From: Ochotona curzoniae
Taxonomy: Eukaryota; Chordata; Mammalia; Lagomorpha; Ochotonidae
Length of the DNA: 64,000 nucleotides
Direction of reading: 5' to 3'
Assembly: GCF_017591425.1 (NCBI RefSeq)
Contig: NW_024466218.1
Span: 10,244,001 to 10,308,000 of the forward strand
Shown here: positions 24,341 to 35,612 of the stretch, one piece after another
Layout of the letters: each line of letters begins with the position of its first letter
Position numbering within the stretch: position 1 is the first letter of the stretch
The notes under the pieces: model-generated
Databases searched by the model: none
What the model saw: the letters and a program-made list of their open reading frames with translations, nothing else
Told to the model about the DNA's origin: nothing
Made by a program: the position numbers and the translations under genes

Positions 24341-26544
24341 TTAATTGTTTATTAGTTTTGGTTTTTATTTTACAAAAAGATACCTAAGTATAAAGGCAAG
24401 TGTCATTTTCATTTATTGCTCCCAGGTGGGACTTGCTTTACGTTCCAACCTGAAATTGCATTCAATTAAATGGTTTATACCACATATACATATTTACACA
24501 CAAGCAATTTTGTTTATGCTTTGGCTTAAATTTCGTTTTGTGTGTTCGTTTTCAGTTTATTCTTTGTTCTCCTACCTTTATCTAGATTTAGTAATGCTTT
24601 GTGTTGCCATTTATCTCATTAACATCTTAGTAGTCACATATATCTCTGCGTTATATCTTTTAGATGCTGATCTATTTAAAATGTGCCATATATGTGATGT
24701 GATTTACTTTTGGCTGTTTCAAATATAATCATATCTTTCTTCATCACTGACTCGCAGCAACTACTGGACTGGGATTTTTTTTTTTTTAGTTTAGTCTGTG
24801 TTGGTATCCTGAGCTTTCCTTCTGTGCAGTTTTATCTTCTCTAGTATTTCAATGCAGTCATCTTTTCCTTCCTGAACGCATATCTCTAGTTCTTCAATTC
24901 AGCAAGATCATTGGAAATGCTCTGGGCTCCCACTTTTTGAAGCCTGCAAACCATTACCAGTCTCAAGTGGGGAAAAATGATCAGTATAACCCAATTTATT
25001 TCTTTTCTTTCAATAACACAGTCATTTCCTCTTTTAACCAATCTTTAAAACCCATTATTTCAATATTTTGTTCATTATGCTTACTGCTTCTGGGAGAACA
25101 ATTCCATATTCATTAATTTCCAAGGCTGATAATACAGACATGTATAAAATTTTTAATAATAACTTTTCTTTCTCTTTTTCTCTAGGCATGCAGGCATATT
25201 TAGTGTATATCATTTGAAATTTTGTTCCTTTGTATAACCAATTCTATTTATTCAGTATTTTTGTCTTTATAATACTAGAATCATACAGGGTTTTCTTTTA
25301 AAATTTGGTTGTTTTTACACAGTGAACATGGATAAAAATTCATATTAATTCAATATGTAGCTTTGCTATCAAATTCCGGGCTGCTAAAATCTATTCCATT
25401 GTATGGATCTTCCTCAATTTGCATGGTAAACTTTTTATTAAAAAGCATTAGATTATTTTAATTTTTCTTCTATTACATACTTTGGTAAAATATAGATCTG
25501 TGGCTTACCATATATACTGTTAATTACATATATTTCAGTTTCTATGATAAGTGCTATTTGAACAGAGCAAGATGTCTTAGTATATTACTTTCAGTTTGAT
25601 AGTGTCTTATAAGTCCACTTTTAATATCATAATTGAGCAGTATATATCAACCTGATCTCTTCTCATACATGCAAAGCTAATTCCTTCATTAGGCTAATGG
25701 AGTTCAAGTATGGATGACTGAGCCAGATAAATGCCATACTCAGTTGATTGTTACCAGGGTCCTGATGGTAGGCACAGTGGGGGAGGGAGAGATGGGAGAG
25801 GGAAGGAGAGAGAAGGAGAGAGAGAGAGAGAGATCTTGCCAGGTTATTCCAACTTACCAAGGTCTAGAAAAATATTCAATGAAGATAGAATGTGACACAG
25901 GTATTTTATGGAAGTTACTATGAATTGGATCCTTGTTGGCTTTAATTATTTTCCCTTTGTGTTCAAGGTGACAAATGGGGAGGACACATAGAATGCTATG
26001 ACTACACAAAGAATCTGTTATAAAACACTACAAAAAAATAGAGGAGCTTATCTGATGTCTACTTCAACAGTAGAACTTAATGTCTGCATCTGAAATATTC
26101 TTGAAAACACTCTCAAAATATGCAGCAAAATTCACGTGAAAACATTCACTCTTTTAGGATTTATTTATGGAGCATCTACAACAATCCAGGCAATGTTCTA
26201 TGTACCATCAAACAGAAAAAAAAACCCAGAAAACTTATATGCTAATGGACAAAACTGACATCAAGCAAAAAGTGAAGAAGGAAATTGTATGATATTCATG
26301 GCATAATTCTGAGATATTAGTCACTGACCTTGGGAGTGAGTGATGCCATACCCTTGCATTTTTGTAAATCTTACAAATAGGATTTAATATCACTACTGAG
26401 ATTACGTTTTCCATAGGAAAAAGGAGATTGTGTAGATGTAATTCCAAAATCAGTTGAATTTAAGATAGTTGATCTGGATAGATCTGTGATAGTCACATGA
26501 ACACAAATTTGCATCATAACATTAAAAGCAAGAAGGTAAGCGAT
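24341..26544. other. unclassified AT-rich sequence, possibly more old LINE
   Basis: The T-rich left part may continue the antisense L1, but I cannot place it. The 127-codon frame at 24345-24728 is Phe/Leu/Ile-rich by composition. A GA-repeat lies at 25,780-25,833. Confidence 0.4.
25780..25833 (+). repeat. GA-rich simple repeat
   Basis: GGGGGAGGGAGAG passes into (GA)n with about eight pure units at the right end. It is purine-only on the plus strand. Confidence 0.85.
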
Positions 26545-26810
26545 TGAGCCAGAAGCTAAGCTGCTGGTTAGAAGGCTCATATCCCACATTGGAATACTTG
26601 TGATCTGTATGTCACTGCAGTCCCAGCTCTGGTGCCTCCCTGCAGCTCTGTTACTGCAGACTCTGGAAATCAGAGGTGATGACTCAGGTCATTGCATTCC
26701 TGTCATTCACATGAAACACTTCTATTGAGTTCCCAACCAGAACCATCAAAGCATTTGCAGGGTGAACTAGCAGACAGGAATCCTGTCTCTCCCTTTGCCT
26801 CTGTCTGCCA
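26545..26810 (+). mobile_element. C-type SINE, very old
   Basis: Blocks in order: GAAGCTAAGCTGCTGGTTAG, CAGTCCCAGCTCTGGTGCC, GACTCAGGTCATTGCATTCC, GGGTGAACTAGCAGACAGG and TCTCTCCCTTTGCCTCTGTC. The pattern fits an early C SINE, but the divergence leaves the head uncertain. Confidence 0.55.
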
Positions 26811-26999
26811 TGAAAACAAAATTCAGAAACAAGAAACCTAACATTCAAAGGATGAGCAGTATTCCTTGTGAAGAAGATCTCTGATGCTGAAAAGCAAGGA
26901 GATGACACAGCAAGAACCTGAAAGCATCTTCCAGGAAGAAAGAGCAATTCATGGCAGATGACCAGCAAGAAAAATAGGGGGTTCGTTATTAAAACTGCA

Positions 27000-27360
27000 A
27001 GGAATTGAATTCTTTTTTTTTTTAGATTTATTTTTATTATTTTTTCATTGGAAAGGCGGATATACAGAGAGGAGAGACAGAGAGGAAGATCTTCCGTCCG
27101 ATGATTCACTCCCCAAGTGAGCGCAACGGGCCGATACTATGCCAATCCGAAGCCAGGAGCCTCTTCCGGATCTCCCACACGGGTGCAGGGTCCCAAAGCT
27201 TTGGGCCGTCCTCGACTGCTTTCCCAGGCCACAGGCAGGGAGCTGGAAGGGAAGCAGGGCTGCTGGGATTAGAACTGGCGCCCATATGGGATCCCGGGCG
27301 TGCTAGGCGAGGACCTTTAACCACTGCGCCACCGCGCCGGGCCCAGGAATTGAATTCTTT
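27000..27360 (-). mobile_element. young C-type SINE with perfect 16-base target-site duplication
   Basis: The SINE body (27,016-27,344, antisense) is flanked by AGGAATTGAATTCTTT at 27,000-27,015 and 27,345-27,360. A perfect duplication of this length is the signature of L1-endonuclease integration. On the minus strand the unit starts GGGCCCGGCGCGGTGGCGCA, and its A/T-rich tail abuts the left duplication. Confidence 0.97.
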
Positions 27361-27954
27361 CAGCAACTTAAATGAGCCCCAAAGCAAATTTTGCCTCCAG
27401 ATGAAATTTTAACTGCAGTTCCTTTATGTCAGGCCACTGAGACACAAAGCAAAACATTCGACCACACCAAACCAAATGTTGGGACTCCAGAGTTCTTGCT
27501 GATAAATAGGTGCATTTTTACTTGCTACACATGTGGTCAGTTGTTACACAGCAGTAGAAAATGGACGCATAAAGTTTGGACCAAATTAACACTAAAGCAT
27601 ACAGTATGTGATGGCCACATGCTGGGCAAGGAAATCTGAAAGCAGGCAAAATTAGAGTAAAATGTAGACTAAGGTAAGGCAGGCATGTTTGCAAGTATCT
27701 GCAATGAAATTTTCCAGTAATTCTCATTAAATTACATTAATTTAATTCTCATTAAGTTACATCTGCAACGGCTCTAAGTTGGAGTTTGCATGAGGTTTTA
27801 TCAACCAAAATACAGAGTCTGTGTGCTACTCTTAAGTATAGGGCATAGATGCTGCTTGCTAAGAAGATAATAGTTTAGATAATCTTCCCACATCCCTTGC
27901 TTCTTTTCTTTCACCTTTATTCATTCCTTCTTTCTTTTATTCCAGTCTCAGTTA

Positions 27955-28740
27955 GTAGTTCTTTATTTCTACTTGTTCCTGAAATAATGCCAGGCAATAG
28001 AAATACAACAATGGCTAACACAGACACAGCTGCTGCTCTCAAGGAGTTTATTATCCACCGAGAGTAAAGAAGACCCCCAAAACAATACTATAAGTTGTGT
28101 GATAAAGAAAATAAATTATGGCAAAGAAGAGTAGGAGGACATATAGCCACTTTTGATGATTCAGGGAAAGTTGTTGTGAGTAAATCATATTGGAGACCTA
28201 AAAGGAAAGTGTCGTCTAGCTCCACGAAGCCAGAGAGAGGCAGGGAGGAAACCAAGAACCTGAGAAGGGAACGCAGCCTCCTCACAAAGAACTAACAAGC
28301 AGGCAGTGCAGACACAGGACACATTGGGAAAGATAGGCAAGTGTTAAAAACAAGCCCGGAGAAGCAAGTTGGAGACAAGTCTTTTAAGGCATATTAATCA
28401 ATTTGAATTTTGCCTAAGAACTATAGGAATTCTCTGACAGCTTTAAATTGGGGGAATTTACTCCTTAGAAAAATTGTGGAGCTGTTATGAAGAGTATAGA
28501 TAATTACAATTTAATCCTGGGGAGAGTCAGGAGGGAGGGAAGTCCAGCTAACCAAGGAGATACGGAATGTCCTGGCAGGGTTGATACAAACAGATAGAAC
28601 TGAATGTGTACATTACAGTTAGGAGAAGATTTGAAAAAACCGCAGCCTGGAGAGAAGGAAGAAGATCCTACAGTGACTCTGGTTTCTGAGCTGATCTACT
28701 CTTTGACTGTCAATCAGTGAACTGTGGCTAGTATGTCTTA
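27955..28740 (+). mobile_element. L2-like ancient LINE fragment (tentative)
   Basis: The order of blocks resembles the L2 3' region: AATGCCAGGCAATAGAAATACAACAATGG, then CTCAAGGAGTTTATTATCC, a CAAGTTGGAGACAAG-like middle and a CAGGGTTGATACAAACAGATAG end. Identity is low, and frames on either strand (28088-28295) are not genes. Confidence 0.4.
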
Positions 28741-29859
28741 ATTAGTTATGTATGAAGTACACTGCCAACGGAAGCAGCACTGTAAACACTGGGAGCTAGA
28801 GGAAAAGAGAAGTGTAGACGGGGCAACAGTAGGGAAGGCTTTCGAGAAAGACAAGATAAGGGGCAGGAGACTACATAGAGTAGCCCAAAGACGAAATGAT
28901 AGCAAAGAATAAACTGAGAAGAAGGCAGTGTTAACAAGAGAGTGGGTGGAATTATGCAGGAACTTCACAGACCAGCTTTGGACTGTTGCACATGATCTAA
29001 CAGGGAAGACTGTGGCCAGTGAATAGGGAACCACAAAGAGTTGTTTTTTGGAGATTAATCCAGCAGTCATCAACTGGATACTCTGTGTACCAAAAAGAAT
29101 ATCAGGATGCAGAGATAGCAAATACATTTTTCGAAACTCCAAGGACATGGAGATTGTGTCAGGTGAAGTCATATTTCCTTATCAAGGATCCAAAAACAAA
29201 GAATAGAAAATGACAGTCAAGCTTTTTAAACAGAACTATACACTGGCAAGGACTAGATCTTGAAAACAGAAACCCAAGAGCATATTTGAGGTGAAGGATT
29301 CTTGGAATGGCAGGCGGAAAGTTCAAAGAAGCAGTGAACATCAATGCAATCTGGGGCTTAGCAAGTGAGAATTTCAAGGAATTTAGTGAGGAATCCAGGA
29401 TCATGTGATCAGAGACCTGAGTATCAGATAAGTGACACTCATGATCAGAACAGGAAAATCTTCCAACTGTTTTCAGGGTTCCAATAACAAGCGTGGAGGA
29501 CTGTGTCCTAGCAAAGATGCATGGATGCTCAATAAATAGGAACTGGCTCACCAAGCAATTGATAATAAAAAGATGTAAGCATGGATGATAAAACCAAGAG
29601 CCCCTTTATGTAATGAAGAAAAACGTGAAAATAAGGACTCAAGAAAGATATAAAGGTCAGTCTAGAATCAGAACACACAACCAGAGGAAGGAGAAAATTC
29701 TGTTGAATTGCCTGCTTCACAGCTATACTTCTTAATATTCCCCTGCTTATGCTGAAATAGATATCTAGGATTCAAGAGAGGTTAAAAGGAAGATAAGTAG
29801 AATACTGGGAACAATAATCAGGGCATCATGTTAATAATAGCCCCAGAAAATAAATCATT
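28741..29859. other. unclassified sequence
   Basis: It has purine-rich plus strand and open minus-strand frames of 144 and 131 codons (28738-29172, 29159-29554). I could not match these to any protein, and the two frames lack start-site context, CpG or splice signals that would make them credible. Confidence 0.4.
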
Positions 29860-30075
29860 TTAGTAAGCACCCCCTCAGTATCAAGCACAGTATTACTTAA
29901 AGGTTTTGTTCTTTAATTCACATACACCTCACGAAGAATGAATGTTACCTAGATTTTCCGATGAGGAAACTCGACATTGGTTAGATTAAATCATTAATAA
30001 AATCACATAAATGGCAAATGGCAAAACCAGATTTTGAAACAAGTTCTGTCTGTTTGCAAAATTCAAACTCTTTAC
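29860..30075 (-). mobile_element. MIR SINE, antisense
   Basis: The MIR core is recognisable in reverse: CTTTAATTCACATACACCTCACGAAG, GATTTTCCGATGAGGAAACT, then GGCAAAACCAGATTTTGAAAC. MIRs are pan-mammalian fossils, and the order and spacing match. Confidence 0.8.
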
Positions 30076-30099
30076 AGAAAAAGAAGTACATGGCTCTGA

Positions 30100-30395
30100 T
30101 GCTAGAAAGCAAGTAGCCGTGAATGGCTCAGTCTACCCCCTTCAAGCATTGGGATCCTCGTGGGTGCCAGTTCATGTCCCAGCTGCTGCACTTCTCATCC
30201 AGCTCCCTGCCTGTGCCCTGGGAAAGCAAAGGAGGAGCAAAGCAAGGCCCAAACCCTTGGAACCCAGTGCCCACGTGGGAGAGCCAGTCTGGCTTCAGAT
30301 CAGCTTACCTACGACCACGGCAAATAGAAGACCTTTCTCTCTGTGTCTGCTTTTCTCTGTGTATCTGCCTTTCCAATAAGAAGAAAATGAGTAAG
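30100..30395 (+). mobile_element. C-type SINE, pika-type tail, diverged
   Basis: It begins AGCCGTGAATGGCTCAG and keeps CAGCTGCTGCACTTCTCATCCAGCTCCCTG, ending TCTGCCTTTCCAATAAG. A purine (GGAAG/GGGAG) stretch follows to 30,437. Confidence 0.82.
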
Positions 30396-30450
30396 TCAAA
30401 AAAGGAAGTAAGGAAGGGAGGGAGGGAGGAAGGAGGGTAAGTAGGCAGAA

Positions 30451-30696
30451 GGAGACTGGCACTGTGGCTCAAGAGGCTAATCTTCTACCTACTAGTTCTA
30501 GCATTCCATATGGACACAAGTTCATGTTCAGGCTGCTCCACTTCCAATCCAGCTTATGAACTTGGAAAGCAGAAGAGGTTGGCTCAAGTTCTTGGCCCTC
30601 TGTGCCACTTGGGAGACCCAGAAGCTTCTGGCTTCAGATTGGCTTAGCTCCTGCCATTGCAGCCATTTGGGAAGTGAGCCAGTGATGGCAGATCCC

Positions 30697-30746
<50 letters not shown>

Positions 30747-30779
30747 TCTTTGTAAACTTACCTTCAAATGAAAATAACA
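30451..30779 (+). mobile_element. C-type SINE, older class, with TG expansion in its pre-tail
   Basis: The head is GAGACTGGCACTGTGGCTCA and the tail is CTTCAAATGAAAATAAC. Where other copies have a CT-rich stretch this one holds a long (TG)n run. It lies about 55 bases downstream of the preceding SINE, in the same orientation. Confidence 0.87.
30699..30741 (+). repeat. (TG)n microsatellite inside a SINE
   Basis: About 21 pure TG units replace the SINE's CT-rich pre-tail. The Val/Cys and Thr/His frames across it (30528-30840) are repeat translations. Confidence 0.96.
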
Positions 30780-31430
30780 ACTGAGAAGAAAGAGAAAGCA
30801 AGTGGTGGACTTGGAGATGAAAACTTCTCAAAAGAGACATAACAGATGGAATATGGAAGGTAGCTGGCAGACAGGAGAAGGAACAATTTCAGAGCTAAAG
30901 TTGTGATCCTGGTAAATTCTAAGATTGAAACAACTGAAATGAGAAACTTGGGAGGAAATTGCTTTTGGTAATATTGTGGCATGTGTGGGTGGTTTTTTTT
31001 TTTAGTTTGTTTTATTAATACAGAATTTTAACTGCAAGATATTAAAAATACTGGTCCCTATACATCTGTGACTAATTTTTTCATTTAAAATTAGAAAAAA
31101 AAATCTGCTATTTATGTGTTTTTCTGCATGTATAGTTTTAAAGTGAATTACTATTACGGGTATTAAGTCAAGTTTTATATGATATAGATTATGCTATTCA
31201 TGTTATATATATATCTATATACCTTATAAATACCCATAGTATATTTTTGTTAAATTTCTCATAACCCAAATGATGTGTGTCTTTTCCTTTCAATATCTTC
31301 TTCTTTCACCAGCAACACTCCCCTCACACATATAAATGGTATATATATATGAAATGTAATCATTATGCCTATACCTTAACTATAATACACTCTACATAAA
31401 TTTAAAATTTTATAATTGCCTAAAATGCAC
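30780..31430. other. unclassified AT-rich sequence
   Basis: It includes AT-rich and TATATA runs at 31,205-31,220 and 31,338-31,352. No gene or element is recognised. Confidence 0.45.
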
Positions 31431-31693
31431 TCACTTATTTATTTTTATTATTTTACATAGTTTGATTCACTCCCTAAATGTCCACAGCAACTGAGGCTGT
31501 GCCTGGCTATGCTTGTGATCTGGGAGCTTCAGCCTCCTGTCCATGCAGGTAGCAGGTACCCAAGTTCCTGTGTTCCCAGAATGAGCATTAGTAGGAAGCT
31601 GGAATAGAAGCAGCAAAGGGGCTGAAACCCAGGCATTTTGACATGGAATGAGGGCATACCATGCAGCATTTTCACCACTATAACAAATGCCCA
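31431..31693 (-). mobile_element. C-type SINE, old, antisense
   Basis: It starts with an ACTTATTTATTTTTATTATTTT tail, then GATTCACTCCCTAAATG. The last part (GAAACCCAGGCATTTTGACATGG and ACAAATGCCCA) matches the oldest C SINE heads here at 9.0 and 49.9 kb. Confidence 0.72.
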
Positions 31694-32976
31694 CTCCACA
31701 AACTGTACTATAAAATATGCATTTAAATGTCAATCAGGCCTATGCCACAGTTCACATTTATATTGTTCTAGGGCTTGAGGATATGTGCAGAATTAAGGGC
31801 GTATGTATTCACATCCCTTGAACACACAAGAAGAACTGAGATCTATACTGAAAAGTATAAAGAATTGCAAAAATTCTGGTCAGAGAATTCCTTGATTAAA
31901 AAGTAGTTATAGAAGATGTAACACAGTGTGACATTTGAATACCAGAAGAGACTATTTTAAGGATTGTATTCTATAAGAGGTACCAATCAGCACTTAAAAT
32001 TTCAGATAATTACTCTTTGTTATAAAGTCCATAGGATTTATGAACATGAAAAAATTTAAGGAATATGGCCTGGGCCCTTCCTGAGAAATCTGCAAGGGAG
32101 TGAGTTTAAGATAGCCACAGCCCTGAAGAAGTAACACAAAGCTGGTGATTTGAACTTGAAATCATGGAAATATTTATATAATTACAACACCAATTTTAAC
32201 TTTCATAAGAAGCAAAAAGTGAACATGAAGCAATTGAAGCTAAATAGAGGTACAATTTATAGCATAATCACATATTCCCAGTAACTTCAAAGCATAATAA
32301 TTTGACTTGGATATAAACTAGCAAAACAAATGACAATAATAATGACAATTTAACTATTTCAAGTAAATGTATTGTCAGTGGTAATGATGCTATTTGTATT
32401 CTGAAATTGCTTTATATTCATTTTTTCATTTACAAAGCAAATAAAACCACATAATACTCTAATTCTTATTCTATGAGACCTGAAATCTGTTCAAGAGGAA
32501 AGTAAATCAATTGTGAACCTGAATTTTAACCAGAGGTGTAAATCAAAAACTCACTATCTATTTTATCCTATATTTTCCTTTGAATTTTGCCAATAAAAAG
32601 GCCTGGAAACAACGAGGAAGCTAATGGCAAGAAATATCCCTAATGCTCACATTCTGACCTTGGAAACCACTCCCAGTTAAGAAAAGAATAAGGGGGTCCT
32701 TGCAGAATGAGTCAATCCTGGGGAGCAGAAGTGTACAAGATGAGTTTAGAATGCCAGATAGCAATGAAGCAAAGACTATTACTGTTATGTCAATAAGATT
32801 TAATGCTATTCCCAAAGAAGTCCAGCTAGCCAAAGATGAGACAGCACCACTGAATAAGGATAACTGAAACTATCAGTAGTTTATATACATGAATTCATAG
32901 TGGTATTAAGATAAGTGAATTGGTCACTCTGAGAGACCATAATAAGCCAACTCAACTTTTTAAAAGCAATAAGGAG
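31694..32976. other. unclassified AT-rich sequence
   Basis: About 1.3 kb with no SINE or recognisable LINE. A 70-codon minus frame at 32621-32833 is unsupported. Confidence 0.45.
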
Positions 32977-33300
32977 AGGGCCCAGAGTTGTGTCAAATGA
33001 GTTAAACTGCTGCCTGCTGCACTGGCAATCCATATGGGTGCTAGTTCCCATCTCAGTTGCTCTACTTTTGATCCAGCTTCCTGTTAATATACCCAGGAAA
33101 GCAGGGAGAGATGCCCCTGTACTTGGGTCCCTGAACTTATGTGGAAGCTCTGGACGAAGCTTCGGCTCCTAGCTTTAGCCTAACTCAGTTCAGGTCCTCA
33201 CAGCCATTTTTGGGAATGAGTATTGAACAGCAGCATACAGAAAGTTTCTTTCTCTACCTTTCAAATAAATAGATGAACCTTTGAAAAAACAAATAAAAAA
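32977..33300 (+). mobile_element. C-type SINE, older rabbit-like tail class
   Basis: GGGCCCAGAGTTGTGTCAAATG head, CCATATGGGTGCTAGTTC, then CCTTTCAAATAAATAGATG at the end. It is intact in length but with many substitutions. Confidence 0.85.
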
Positions 33301-34429
33301 TAATTATAGCTGAATATTTCTTCTGCCTATCAAGTATAGACTGTATTTTTGGAAAACCAAACAGTAAAGGAAAGTTTTGGTTTGAGATTTGTTTGATCAG
33401 AAGCGTTCCAGCCATTATCTGAAAAAGAAACAACAGAATAGCTAATGTATACTACTGAATGAATGTAGGCTTACCAACTGGTATCAGCTGAAGAAAGGTT
33501 ATTGAAACCAGGTGTCTGTTTATCGAAGTAATACACCACCACTTCTTAGGAAGACAGCCCTTAAGAAAATAAGCAAAAACTAACCTGAATCTGATCAAGC
33601 ACATACAACTTTTCAACTACTAATATACAAGAAGCGCATAGTCTAAGAAGACACGTTACATAACGTGATAGAGATACAGATAGTGAATTTCATCTCTTCA
33701 TCAAACAAGTTGAAAAGGAAAAATTGGAAATGATGAGGGATGCATGGAGCTTAAAAAATCTAAACGGCATTGTCATAATGTAGAGATTTTATTAGGATCT
33801 TGAGTCAAACCATTAAAAATATGACAAAAGACAGGTGGAAAGTACAACACTGATGGCTACTTTCATTTGTAATAATGGCGCAAGGTTAGATATTTCTAAA
33901 ATATTCCTGCTCTTTCAGAGACAACTACTATCAGGACTACCCTGAGAACAAAGACAACTCCTGAGTCTGCTGCCCTCTGAGCTGCTGTTTCTTCCTATGG
34001 TCAAACTCAACTAAAGCCAGAGGACAAAGAAGCAAATGTGATGGATTCCTTGGAGACCATTGTCCCAGTGCACAGAAAGACAAACAGTAGAGGTAGGAAG
34101 GGACAAATCGACAGCAATAACCCACAGAGAATGCCGTTTGCCAACACTGGAGCAATGCGGTAAGTCTGCAAGTCACCTGCTTGCAAGAGTATTATGTGTG
34201 TGCACAAACTATGTAAATCATATATATTACATAATCTATGTGTATACAAGTAGAAACATATCAACATGTAATGTGCATGTGTGTGGTGTGTGTGGTGTGT
34301 GTTATTGTGCTATTATACTTGTATGCGTGTGTGTGTGAGTTGTGTGTGAGGGACAAAGAGAAAGAATGAGAAATCTAGCGAATGGTTTTGGTTCACGTAT
34401 ACACCTAATCCTTTAACCTGAAGGTATAA
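33301..34429. other. unclassified sequence with a TG-rich segment
   Basis: No element is recognised in the left 900 bases. An imperfect TG/TGTGG-rich stretch lies at 34,277-34,350 and creates the Val/Cys frame at 34060-34338. Confidence 0.45.
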
Positions 34430-34625
34430 AAATTATCCACCGGGAATGAAAACAAGTGTCTAATAAACTATAAAAACATGTACAACATTGCCAGAAATCT
34501 GGGAAATTCCCATTTAAATAATGAAATATGACTTCTGTCCATCAAATTGGTAAGTATATGAAGTGTTGATAAAGACGAGGAACAATGGGAACTCAGACAC
34601 ACTCCTGGGAGAATGTAAAAGTGCC
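34430..34625 (+). mobile_element. old L1 ORF2 fragment, sense
   Basis: The run TCCATCAAATTGGTAAG, then GTTGATAAAGACGAGGAACAATGGGAACTC and CTCCTGGGAGAATGTAAAAG, matches the conserved end of old L1 ORF2 around its Cys/His motif. It is short and frameshifted. Confidence 0.68.
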
Positions 34626-34689
34626 TACTCCCTTGTCCTGGTTTTGCTTACTGCAGAGAAATTACAACACCATGTTTAATTGACACAAT

Positions 34690-34905
34690 ATAGCAGCATG
34701 TTTAGTTCAGACACAATCTGGGTTCAATTTCCGCTCTACCTCTTCATCTGTAATTGTCATCAGCAGGTTACTTAATCTCGCATGCCTTAGTTTCTGTCCC
34801 CTTTTAAAATTTCTTAACCCTATACAAAGGGGAAATAACAGCTTACTTCCTATGTTTAAGAGGGCTGTGCACTTTGAATGCTTTGTAAACATAATGGGAA
34901 AGGTC
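34690..34905 (+). mobile_element. MIR SINE, sense
   Basis: ATCTGGGTTCAATTTCCGCTCTACC, then CAGGTTACTTAATCTCGCATGCC and TTAGTTTCTGTCC, then GGGGAAATAACAGC and a region ending AATGCTTTGTAAACATAATGG. This follows the MIR consensus order. Confidence 0.75.
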
Positions 34906-34910
34906 CATAC

Positions 34911-34972
34911 AGGAGCCAGCATGATGATGCAATGGATTTTTGTAATAAATAAATAAATAAATAAATAACAGC
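34911..34972 (+). mobile_element. SINE head joined directly to an AATA-repeat tail
   Basis: GGAGCCAGCATGATGATGCAATGG resembles a C-type SINE head, yet it passes within ten bases into (AATA)n with about six units (34,945-34,969). The whole SINE body is absent. It is short, so chance resemblance is possible. Confidence 0.45.
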
Positions 34973-35479
34973 AACAACAGTGGAACTTGACAAAGAAGAG
35001 CACGACAGTCTGGAATTTTGAGTTCGCAGACTGCTGGTGCCAGGACCGAGGTCAAGTTCTGCAGTGGTCAGTGAGTGGACAAGAGTCCAACACCCAAGAC
35101 AAGGCCTGTCGTCAAGGATCTGAAGCTGGGCAATGGTCCAAGGGCACAGGACTCTGCTTTAGGCTGTCCTTGAGACAGTCACACACTGACTTTTGTACAG
35201 GGGGTCACACTTGCTTCCTAATCATCAAGCATTGACTGGTTAATATCCATATGAGACGTAACCATCAACATCTGTGTCACATCAAACCGTATAGTTTGAC
35301 TCCCCAAGAAGTTCAATAACAGATCGAGGCAGCAAGCCTTTTAGATGGATCTCTTTCCCAGAGAAGGGGGCTTCTTTCTGGTCACCCACTTTCGTTGTCT
35401 TTATCTTGTGTTTGCTCCTTTTCTTATTTTCTCAGTTATATTTCACCCCCATTCCAACCCTATTGATGCTGGTCACAGT

Positions 35480-35612
35480 ACCTGACTTCAGCTGCAGCCT
35501 GACCCTGCCTTGGCTGCTGTAACCACCAGCAGATTAACATCTGTCTTTTCCCTTCCCTTTGATACACTACCTTTCAAATTAATTAATTAATCTTTTTTTT
35601 TTTAAAAAAAAA
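35480..35612 (+). mobile_element. C-type SINE 3' fragment, older tail class
   Basis: Only the last third is present: CTGACTTCAGCTGCAGCCTG-like body, ACCAGCAGATTAACATCTG, then CTACCTTTCAAATTAATTAATTAATC and a T/A-run. The 5' two thirds are missing or too diverged to see. Confidence 0.6.

Noticed and set aside
24345..24728. 127-codon hydrophobic plus-strand frame resembling a membrane protein
   Set aside because: It lies in T-rich antisense LINE-like DNA, where Phe/Leu/Ile codons dominate in any frame.
28738..29554. Minus-strand frames of 144 and 131 codons
   Set aside because: They are opposite a purine-rich plus strand, which reduces stops. No recognisable domain, and the adjacent sequence looks like ancient LINE.
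30528..30840. Frames with long Thr-His or Cys-Val repeats
   Set aside because: They translate the (TG)n microsatellite inside a SINE.
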